Source of the DNA: Chryseobacterium arthrosphaerae
Lineage (GTDB): Bacteria; Bacteroidota; Bacteroidia; Flavobacteriales; Weeksellaceae
DNA: 64,000 nucleotides
Direction of reading: 5' to 3'
NCBI RefSeq assembly: GCF_001684965.1
Contig: NZ_MAYG01000001.1
Span: forward strand, 1,612,001 to 1,676,000
Part shown: positions 52,718 through 59,815 of the stretch, in pieces
Layout: every line of letters begins with the position of its first letter
Position numbering within the stretch: the stretch's first letter is position 1
Position numbers and translations under genes: made by a program
The notes under the pieces: generated by a model
Databases searched by the model: none
What the model was told of the DNA's origin: nothing
Seen by the model: the letters and a program-made list of their open reading frames with translations, nothing else

Positions 52718-53658
52718 TTTTTTTCAGGTATTAATTCTCTTTTTACAACCTCAGTAACTTTTTTATGTAAATCATTGTCAATACTTTTATGATCAGAGTT
52801 TGGAGCAAGAACATTCACCACTTTAGTAGTCTTATTATCGCTTGTTCTCTTTACTTCTTCACCTCCATACATATCTTTTGTCTGATAGTAATTCACTGCC
52901 TTTGATACATTAGAGGGGATTTTTGTATCGGAATAGACATCCATTATATCTAATGTAACAAGTAAATCAACCTTTAAATCTTTATTTTCATTAACTTTTT
53001 CTACAAGATTATCACCCCCTAAACTATGTCCAACTGCTGCAACTGTACCATCAGGATGATTTTTATTAAAACTTGAAATAGTTGCATTTATGTCATTCTT
53101 TGTATTTTCATTTCGTGACGAGTCAAAAATTACTACTCGTGTATTTTTACTATTCAATTGGTTTAATGCTCCCAAACCATTTTTATCAACAGAGCCATCT
53201 CCACGATTTTGAGCCTGTGTATATCCTTTTTTAGTATCTCCCGACCATCCCTGTGCTACAACAACCAAATTTTTAAATCCATCATTTTTTCTAAAATCCA
53301 CAGGTTCTAATCCTTCTAACTCTCTTGCATCAACCACCCTGTTCCCACTAAAAACGTAAGTAGACCATGTTGGATATTTCTCAGCCAGAGGATCAACATT
53401 AAAGAACCTTGCAAACGAAGGGTCATAATTTCGCCATTTAAAAGAACTCCACTTGGTAACCTCCTGCTTTTCCTGTCCTTGAGTAGAATACCTGTAGTTC
53501 TTTGTTATTGAATTTACAGAAACTATATTTTCATTAAACTCTAGGCCGAAAGGGTAATAATGGGTTACGCGATCAATTTCAGCAACTCCATTAGCTCCTT
53601 TGTAAAAAAACAGCCTTGCATTTCCTAACTCGTTGTTACCGCAGGCTTTTCGCTCGTG
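52714..53658 (-). CDS. Orphan Rhs fragment fused to alpha/beta-hydrolase (lipase-like) toxin, cassette 6
   Basis: An open frame of 314 codons with no ATG near its start. The Rhs part (LGNARLFFYKG, HYYPFGLEFNENIVSVNSIT, SSFKWRNYDPSFARFFNVDP) ends in NRVVDARELEGLEPVDF, a recurring toxin junction. The toxin has LVVVAQGWSGD, VAAVGHSLGGDNLV (nucleophile Ser) and NSDHKSI as a probable catalytic His. It probably hydrolyses lipids or a small ester. The frame is intact; the best initiation codon is the GTG at 53337, so it may be silent until recombined with an active Rhs gene. Confidence 0.72.
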   Translation of the reverse strand, partial: HERKACGNNELGNARLFFYKGANGVAEIDRVTHYYPFGLEFNENIVSVNSITKNYRYSTQGQEKQEVTKWSSFKWRNYDPSFARFFNVDPLAEKYPTWSTYVFSGNRVVDARELEGLEPVDFRKNDGFKNLVVVAQGWSGDTKKGYTQAQNRGDGSVDKNGLGALNQLNSKNTRVVIFDSSRNENTKNDINATISSFNKNHPDGTVAAVGHSLGGDNLVEKVNENKDLKVDLLVTLDIMDVYSDTKIPSNVSKAVNYYQTKDMYGGEEVKRTSDNKTTKVVNVLAPNSDHKSIDNDLHKKVTEVVKRELIPEKK

Positions 53659-53745
53659 TCAATAATACATCTACATTTAATCCAGCCCTTACTTATTATA
53701 AGGGCTGATTGTTTATATTGTATGAGCTAAAAGTTCGCGCCAACT
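53645..53745. repeat. Cassette linker with hairpins (between cassettes 5 and 6)
   Basis: Contains the CTCGTGTC-AATAATACATCTACATTTA border, a CAGCCCTTA/TAAGGGCTG hairpin (53683-53691, 53699-53707) and a decayed AGCTAAAAGTTCGCGCC segment. A shortened relative of the R element. Confidence 0.6.
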
Positions 53746-53786
53746 TACGGGGGTATAATAGCCCAAGGTACAGGTTGATAATAGAG

Positions 53787-54094
53787 TTATTCCCCATGAG
53801 TGTATTTAACCACTTTTTTTGTTTTTATATTGACTTCTGCATAAGCAACTCCTCCTATTGTTGGCTTAGGAAATGTTCCGTGAACTATCCAAATACTGTC
53901 ATTTTTTTTTTTCGACAGCAAAAGGTTTTTGTTTTTCAACTGATTTTCCGTAGACTTCTATCCATTTTTTTTTCTGCAATGGAGATCACTTCCTTTTTAA
54001 TATCAGTTTCTTTACTTTTTGTATTACCACCTCTATTATCATTCTTATTACAAGAAATAAGAACAGCAAAGGCTAAAAACATATAATCTTTCAT
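53787..54094 (-). pseudogene. NTF2-fold (YbbC/YhhH-like) immunity gene of cassette 5, two homopolymer shifts
   Basis: The lipoprotein start MKDYMFLAFAVLISCNKNDN is in frame, but an A9 run (expected A8) and an A11 run (expected A10) shift it. Correcting both gives KKWIEVYGKSVEKQKPFAVE then NDSIWIVHGTFPKPTIGGVA and YAEVNIKTKKVVKYTHGE, a clear YbbC/YhhH NTF2-fold immunity protein. Either real mutations, slippage-prone switching, or assembly error in poly-A. Confidence 0.65.
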
Positions 54095-54096
54095 AA

Positions 54097-55048
54097 TCAA
54101 TAATCTTTATAGTCGTTAATACTAGGCTTGAATTCTTCTCTTCTCTTTTTATCTTCTATAGATTTTAATCCCCCATCTAAAGTAGGTTTAGTGGGATTAT
54201 TTGGAATAGGCACAAAATTAGAAAACGGTTTAGGTTTTGGTCTATAGTCTCCCAAAGAAGGAGTCGGATCTAATATTGGGTCTATAGTATTTTTTCGCGG
54301 AGTTTCATTATTCAGATCACTTGGCATATCTGTTCTTAATGTTTTTTCTGTATCAGAGTTTAAATTATATTGCTTTAGGGAACCCTCAGGTGTAACAAGA
54401 AAACCATCCAATTTTAGAGCTTTTGAATATCCTTTATCATCACTAGAAAAATGCTGATCATTATAATTTCCTGTGCTACCATAATCATCATTTCCATGAC
54501 TATGGATCCAACCTACTGCTTTGGATCCTCTTGGAGCTTTGTAACTAACTCCCTCTGGTACACCGTGACTCTCTCCTTGTACAGGTTTATTATATGCATA
54601 ATACCCTTTTCCATCAACTTTAAATGAATAAATCAATGCTGCATATTCTCGTTTATTAATTATAGATTTTCCATTATATTGTTGTCCAAAATTTGCAGCT
54701 GCTCTCTCTGGTTTTAAAAAGCACATATGGCTCTAATCCTTCAAGTTCTCTTGCATCTACAACTCTGTTTCCACTAAAAGCATAGTTTGACCATGTGGGG
54801 TAACTCTCTGCCAATGGATCTACATTAAAGAACCTTGCAAAGGTTGGGTCATAATTTCGCCATTTAAAAGAGCTCCACTTGGTATCTTCCTGTTTTTCCT
54901 GTCCCTGTGTGGAAAGTCTATAATTTTGGCTAATTGAATTTACCGGGACTATACTCTCATTAAACTCCAGTCCAAAAGGATAATAATTCGTTGTACGGTC
55001 AATTACAGCAGTTCCACCAGCCCCTTTATAAAACGATACCCTTACACT
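54097..55048 (-). pseudogene. Rhs fragment with DUF4329-like toxin, cassette 5, one frameshift
   Basis: Rhs part: VRVSFYKGAGGTAVIDRTTN, NYYPFGLEFNESIVPVNSIS, SSFKWRNYDPTFARFFNVDP, NRVVDARELEGLEPYVLFK. The frame breaks at a T5-A4 stretch near 54715. The toxin then reads PERAAANFGQQYNGKSIINK, REYAALIYSF, VGWIHSHGNDDYGSTGNYND and FSSDDKGYSKAL, matching DUF4329 (HSH plus SSDD, JAB-like metal site). The C-terminal third is proline-rich. Adding one base restores the fusion. Confidence 0.7.
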
Positions 55049-55064
55049 CTAACTTGTTGCTGCC

Positions 55065-55163
55065 ACATACGTTTCGCTTGTGTCAGTAATACATCTACAT
55101 TAATCAGCCCTTACTTATTATAAGGGCTGATTGTTTATATGGTGCGAGCTTCTAGCTCGCACC
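55065..55163. repeat. Cassette linker with two hairpins (between cassettes 4 and 5)
   Basis: AATCAGCCCTTA/TAAGGGCTGATT (55102-55113, 55121-55132) and a perfect GGTGCGAGCT-TCT-AGCTCGCACC palindrome (55141-55163), plus the CGCTTGTGTCAGTAATACAT border. Same order as in the 53.7-kb linker. Confidence 0.65.
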
Positions 55164-55181
55164 AGCTTGTTTTTTTATGCT

Positions 55182-55586
55182 TTAAGTGAAGGCTGGTTTT
55201 TCATCTGAATAAACAATCTCTATAAGATTTTCCCCAACAAACTCAAAATATAAATATTTGTAACTTGTATTAACTTTTAAACGATTTCTTTTTCCATTAT
55301 ATTTGATAATAATATATTCTGTATTTTGAGGAAAATTTAATTCTATATATTGAGATTTTTTTTTCAATTCACCATGATTTGAATAAATTAAAATTCCATC
55401 ATTTGTAATTAGGGTAATATCTTTTTTTATTCCTTTTTCATTACATAGATATAATAATATTTTTTCTCCCAAAAATGTAGAAGACTTTTTATTTTCGGGA
55501 ATATATGTATATCTTACGTTATTAGTACTACAGTTAAATAACAATAGTAAAAGCGTAATAAAAATGCTAATTCTTATTTTTTTCAT
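55182..55586 (-). CDS. Lipoprotein immunity candidate of cassette 4
   Basis: A 134-residue lipoprotein (lipobox LLFNC) with beta-rich mature part (YTYIPENKKSSTFLGEKILL, YIELNFPQNTEYIIIKYNGK). It overlaps the toxin end by 20 bases and is followed by the hairpin linker. No family recognised; intact although its toxin is broken. Confidence 0.6.
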   Translation of the reverse strand: MKKIRISIFITLLLLLFNCSTNNVRYTYIPENKKSSTFLGEKILLYLCNEKGIKKDITLITNDGILIYSNHGELKKKSQYIELNFPQNTEYIIIKYNGKRNRLKVNTSYKYLYFEFVGENLIEIVYSDEKPAFT

Positions 55587-56325
55587 CTGGAATATTTTGA
55601 ATTATTATTTGTTTTTGTTCTGATATTGTCTGCTTGGATATTTCCCATTGTGGTCTTGACATTAAATTAGATGTCTTTATTTCAGATCTATTAATAGTAT
55701 TATTTTCGTCGTCTTTATGTTTTAATCCCAAAGAATGCCCAACTTCATGAGTAGCATATGCAGGTGTCATTTTTCCAGATACAACAGTTTCCATAATAAT
55801 TAGCTTGACTATTTCCATTTTCTCCGAAAGTGTAACCTTTAATTTCGGAACCATTATCGAGTTCAGTGCTTGACTGTTCAGTCGAAATTCGATCTGTTAA
55901 TGCAATTGTATAAGGTCCTTTATCTGTAAAATTATATTCCCTACCTCTATTTTATCTCCATTATTCATAGTCCCACCAAATGATTCTTTCATATGAGAAA
56001 CAAAATTCGTTTTAAATGCCTCTACACCTTCTGGAGTTAAATTTTGCGATCTATTCACAAGGTTAATAGTAGCACTTAATGTGTATGTTTTTGTTCCATT
56101 ATAATTTAGTGTGGTACTCTTAACCCATTCCAGTCCCTCTAATTCTCGACCATCAATAACTCTATTTTCAGCAAAATTATGATGAGATTGATAAGCATAT
56201 TTTTCAGAAAGTGGATCTATATTAAAGAACCTTCCCACATCCGGTATGTAATTTCTCCACTTAAATGAATAAAAACCCGTCTCTTGTAGCTTTTGTCCTT
56301 GGTATTTATATTTCTTATAGCTTAT
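55567..56325 (-). pseudogene. Rhs fragment with metzincin-type protease toxin, cassette 4, two frameshifts
   Basis: Pieces in three frames: KYKYQGQKLQETGFYSFKWR, NYIPDVGRFFNIDPLSEKYA, ENRVIDGRELEGLEWVKSTT then GDKIEVG; next REYNFTDKGPYTIALTDRIS and GYTFGENGNSQANYYGN; last GKMTPAYATHEVGHSLGLKH and a SNLMSRP Met-turn. The HExxHxxGxxH zinc site is complete. Two small shifts (near 55930 and 55800) stop expression. Decayed zinc endopeptidase toxin. Confidence 0.72.
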
Positions 56326-56329
56326 TATA

Positions 56330-56360
56330 ATTAGAGACTACCTTTGAGGTAGTCTCTAAT
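56330..56360 (-). terminator. Intrinsic hairpin after the cassette 3 immunity gene
   Basis: TTAGAGACTACCT and AGGTAGTCTCTAA, 13-base arms with a three-base loop, 17 bases past the stop. Confidence 0.7.
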
Positions 56361-56376
56361 ATTATGTTTTATAGTT

Positions 56377-56889
56377 TTACTCTTCGTAGTCTTTTGAAAA
56401 TTTAACACCTTTCTTTTCTAAAATATTTTTTATAGTTTCTGCTTTTTCTTGAGGTGATATGAGTATAACTTCATTTTCGTTATTAAAAACAATTCTCCAC
56501 ATATTGGGATTATAATTATATGGATACTTAGCCAGGTTAAAGTCTTGAAATGGTAGTTTTTTTAATTTTTTAAATATAGATTCCAAAAAGGATTTATCTA
56601 AGGATTCATCAACTATTGTCTTATATTTATCTAGTAAATAAACATTTGTGTATTTAAAGCCTGACATATACTTTGGATTTATCAAATAAACATAAACCCA
56701 ATAATCTTTCTCTTCTTTTTTTGATCCTACTATTAAAATATTTTCTCTATCATTAATGGCAGGATTATTTTTGCTATCATCAATATAGGTTTTAATAAAT
56801 TGCATTACAGATGTATTATTTTGACTTTTACAAGAAAATAATATCATCATACAGATACTTGTAAAAATTAATTTTATTTTGTTTTCCAT
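56377..56889 (-). CDS. Lipoprotein immunity protein of cassette 3
   Basis: About 170 residues starting MENKIKLIFTSICMMILFSC (lipobox FSC). NDRENILIVGSKKEEKDYWV and a KKGVKFSKDYEE C-terminus match the cassette 1 immunity protein (KNKVKFSKDYID) over their length. They are homologous, as are their JAB toxins. The ATG at 56889 is preferred over 56934, which starts inside the toxin. Confidence 0.7.
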   Translation of the reverse strand: MENKIKLIFTSICMMILFSCKSQNNTSVMQFIKTYIDDSKNNPAINDRENILIVGSKKEEKDYWVYVYLINPKYMSGFKYTNVYLLDKYKTIVDESLDKSFLESIFKKLKKLPFQDFNLAKYPYNYNPNMWRIVFNNENEVILISPQEKAETIKNILEKKGVKFSKDYEE

Positions 56890-56893
56890 TTTC

Positions 56894-57800
56894 TTATTTT
56901 CTAATATTACCAGTGTATGTCGCTGTTTTTTCATTGTAGTTTATATACCCCTTCCCTGGTGTTGGCCATTTCCAGGTACTATAGACATTTGTAGATTTAT
57001 ATATAGGATTTCTGGCTGAGAAAGTGGCATCTTCGACATCACTACCTGTTACAATCCTCCTAAAAGAAATTGCTCCAGTTTTCTTATCAAACCTAGATTC
57101 AAATCCTCCTGGTGCTAGATTTTGTCCCATTGGATGAGAGTGATCATTAACAACAGACTCTGCATTTCCAATTATATGAAATCCACTTCCTCCAGTTAAG
57201 TTTCTATCTCCAATCATTTTGTAAGCACTAACACTAACATTAGCCAAGTAACTTGTACCTATAATATTAGAAGAGAAACCATCTGAAAAAGAAAAAGTAT
57301 CTCTTGTAAATTCTACTCCAGTATTTTCAGCCGCAAATTCAAAAAATTGTTTAGCTGCATTATCATTTTGTATTTTGTAAATAAGTATATTTATCACTTC
57401 CTGTTTCACCTATTTGTCCTGGAGTGTTCATATTAATATTATTAGCTTCTCCTATCTGTGAATCTCCTGTAGGATTCTTTTCTGTCACATTTGTACGGGC
57501 AATTTGGATAGACTTAGACTCATCTTCATTTGTTATGGTGTCATAAGGATTATTGTCTTTTGTTCTTTCTATGTTACCATTATTAAATATCTTAATCTTA
57601 TCTTCCGCCTGCCGTCCATCAGGATCAATAAACCTTATTGGATTATTAAAAGCATAATTATATGGACTATGACGACTCATCTTCTCCGCCAATGGATCAA
57701 CAACACCCCATCTTCCAATATCCGGCATGTAAAATCTCGCTCCATAATCATACATCTCTGTCTCCTGTAATTCCTTTCCATTGTACTTGTATTGATTGCT
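56894..57800 (-). pseudogene. Rhs fragment with JAB-like toxin 1, cassette 3, one frameshift
   Basis: Rhs part [80 protein letters not shown] ends ...[15 protein letters not shown]. One extra A in a CAAAATA stretch (near 57370) shifts it. The toxin reads FFEFAAENTGVEFTRDTFSF, SDGFSSNIIGTSY and VNDHSHPMGQNL, close to cassette 1's JAB-like toxin 1. It begins nine bases after the cassette 2 immunity stop and has no start codon of its own for the Rhs part. Confidence 0.75.
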
Positions 57801-57808
57801 AAGATATA

Positions 57809-58222
57809 TTATTGTTGGTTAGGATTCAGCTTATAATGCTTCAGTATGATGTTTTTTGAAGAATCATTCAACTTATATGAAATCCCTTTATCTTTATACC
57901 TCCAAAATTCAAGTTGATCATCTGCAAATAATGTGTCTTTTTTACTTATAAATGCAAATGTATAATTACCATCATCAGGAACAATAATACTATTTTTGGA
58001 GATGATTTTTCCTTTAATTATTGAAATTTCATTTTTCAAATTTTTATCTCTTACTGGCATTCTCATCATATCGCGATTCTCCATAAAGAAAATTTGCAGA
58101 GAAGATCCCCAAGTACTATTATTATTTATATTCAATCCATTATAATAATACATAACAACTTTTTGATTTGCACATGATGTAACAATTAAAAGTATTAGTA
58201 AAAAATATCTTATTTTTATCAT
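57809..58222 (-). CDS. Lipoprotein immunity candidate of cassette 2
   Basis: A 137-residue lipoprotein (lipobox VTSC): [20 protein letters not shown] then [20 protein letters not shown] and [20 protein letters not shown]. Overlaps the toxin stop by four bases (ATGA). No family recognised; presumed to neutralise the M91-like toxin in the periplasm. Confidence 0.65.
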   Translation of the reverse strand: MIKIRYFLLILLIVTSCANQKVVMYYYNGLNINNNSTWGSSLQIFFMENRDMMRMPVRDKNLKNEISIIKGKIISKNSIIVPDDGNYTFAFISKKDTLFADDQLEFWRYKDKGISYKLNDSSKNIILKHYKLNPNQQ

Positions 58223-59280
58223 GGTGTTGGTGTTGTTGGTGGTTTAATTTCTTTTACAGATGTCACACTCCCTACAGGATAAGGTATTATGCCATAATTA
58301 GTTCTTTTATCTTCATTTAATTTTTGGTTCATTTGATTGCCTAAGTTTGTAGTTGTGAATTCTTCTTCTTCATTTTTAAACCTAAGGTTTGCTCCATCTG
58401 GTGTAAATATTGATTTTTCAGATTTTGTAGAATAATCATTTCTTCTTCTTTCACCATATTTTGAATCAAAAAGATGATTATATCCATGAATAATTTCATG
58501 ACCAAGTCTAGAAGACGGACTGTTATATCCGACATTTCCTGTTTCTAATGTTGATTTTGTACCATCTTTTCTAAACCTTACAGCTTCTTTTGGATTGAAC
58601 TTGACTGACTTTGTATTTGGATCATATTCATTTTTTTCACCGCTTTTTGCTTGTTCTGAAATTGTAAAAGTATTCTTCTTATCATTAATCATTTCATCCA
58701 TAATATTAACAGTTTTAGCTCCTTTACCTTCACCAATAGTAACATTAAGTGCACCGGTAGAATATAAATAATCTAATGCTTCGTAAGTGTTTCTATCAAA
58801 TTCGTTTTTAATTTTACTGTAATCTCGATTTTTTTCATACGAATAAATATTATCACCAAATCTAATATCTCTACCATCAGGGTCAATAAACATTATAGGA
58901 TTGTTAACTGCATAATTATAGGGACTGTGCCTTCTGTGTTTTTCCGCCAAAGGATCTACGACGCCCCATCTTCCAATATCCGGCATATAAAATCTCGCTC
59001 CGTAATCATACATTCCGGTCTCTTGAAGTTCTTTGCCGTTGTACTTGTAGTTTTGATAAACACCCTTTCCAAAGAAAGAATTTCCGGTTCTCAAGTGATT
59101 CATCCCAAATGGGTAATAATCATTAGCATCTGTGATTTCAAGAGCGCCTGTGCTGTTTCTTCCGAAACTGATCCTTGCATTTCCCAAATGATCCTTATGC
59201 TGGTAAATATAATGGTTTTTGATGATGAAAGAGCAAACACCACTGCCGTTGTAGTGGTGTTTTTTTTTATTAATGGACAC
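58219..59280 (-). CDS. Orphan Rhs fragment with M91-like metallopeptidase toxin, cassette 2
   Basis: A 353-residue frame. The Rhs core from HLGNARISFGRNSTGALEIT through DYYPFGMNHLRTGNSFFGKG and [20 protein letters not shown] to NPIMFIDPDGRDI is intact. The toxin carries GHEIIHGYNHLFDSKYG and a following EEEFTTTNLGNQ glutamate, the zincin order of peptidase M91 (NleD-like). It should cleave a target protein. The nominal ATG at 59280 lies in a linker hairpin, so the fragment is probably an unexpressed or weakly expressed cassette. Confidence 0.78.
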   Translation of the reverse strand: MSINKKKHHYNGSGVCSFIIKNHYIYQHKDHLGNARISFGRNSTGALEITDANDYYPFGMNHLRTGNSFFGKGVYQNYKYNGKELQETGMYDYGARFYMPDIGRWGVVDPLAEKHRRHSPYNYAVNNPIMFIDPDGRDIRFGDNIYSYEKNRDYSKIKNEFDRNTYEALDYLYSTGALNVTIGEGKGAKTVNIMDEMINDKKNTFTISEQAKSGEKNEYDPNTKSVKFNPKEAVRFRKDGTKSTLETGNVGYNSPSSRLGHEIIHGYNHLFDSKYGERRRNDYSTKSEKSIFTPDGANLRFKNEEEEFTTTNLGNQMNQKLNEDKRTNYGIIPYPVGSVTSVKEIKPPTTPTP

Positions 59281-59304
59281 GAGCGAGACGCTCGCGCCAG
59301 CAGG
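59235..59304. repeat. Cassette linker with hairpins (between cassettes 1 and 2)
   Basis: AAACACCACT/AGTGGTGTTT with a plus-strand T run (59235-59270), then the palindrome CGAGCGAGACGCTCG and GCGCCAGC, a degenerate copy of the R-element end. Confidence 0.6.
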
Positions 59305-59308
59305 AGGA

Positions 59309-59815
59309 TTAATCTATATAATCCTTTGAAAATTTCACTTTATTTTTTCTTAAAAATGGGAGTATATCTTTTATTGGGTACTTTGATTTTATTGATAAAA
59401 CTTCATTTTTATTATTAAGTTCTGTATGAAAAGGAACTACATCATAAGTCATACTATATTTTGCTTTATTAAGGTTCTCATAAGGAATTTTTTCGAAAAG
59501 ATTTTCCAACAATTGACTCTTATCCAAATCTTTAAATATTATAACCTTTAGTCCATCTATTTGATATAGATCTTTATAATCCATACCATATAAAGTATGG
59601 CTGTTATCAAATACAATATCTAGCCAATAAGTATTCTTATCAATAGAATTTGCTCCTATCAAAATAACATCATTTTCTGTATCAAATTTTCCAATACTTT
59701 TTTTAAAATCGATGTAGGATTGGGTAATTCTTTTTAAATTATCCTGTTTCTTTTCTATGTTCTGTCCCTTGCAGGATATCAATAAAAATATTAATATAAG
59801 GTTTAAAAATCTCAT
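59309..59815 (-). CDS. Lipoprotein immunity protein of cassette 1
   Basis: A 168-residue lipoprotein (MRFLNLILIFLLISC). YWLDIVFDNSHTLYGMDYKD and KAKYSMTYDVVPFHTELNNK, ending KNKVKFSKDYID, resemble the cassette 3 immunity protein. It overlaps the Rhs toxin stop by four bases (ATGA), so toxin and immunity are translationally coupled. Should neutralise the JAB-like toxin. Confidence 0.75.
   Translation of the reverse strand: MRFLNLILIFLLISCKGQNIEKKQDNLKRITQSYIDFKKSIGKFDTENDVILIGANSIDKNTYWLDIVFDNSHTLYGMDYKDLYQIDGLKVIIFKDLDKSQLLENLFEKIPYENLNKAKYSMTYDVVPFHTELNNKNEVLSIKSKYPIKDILPFLRKNKVKFSKDYID

Noticed and set aside
53709..54086. Plus-strand 125-codon frame
   Set aside because: It is the antisense of the frameshifted NTF2-fold immunity gene; the minus strand gives a recognisable protein.
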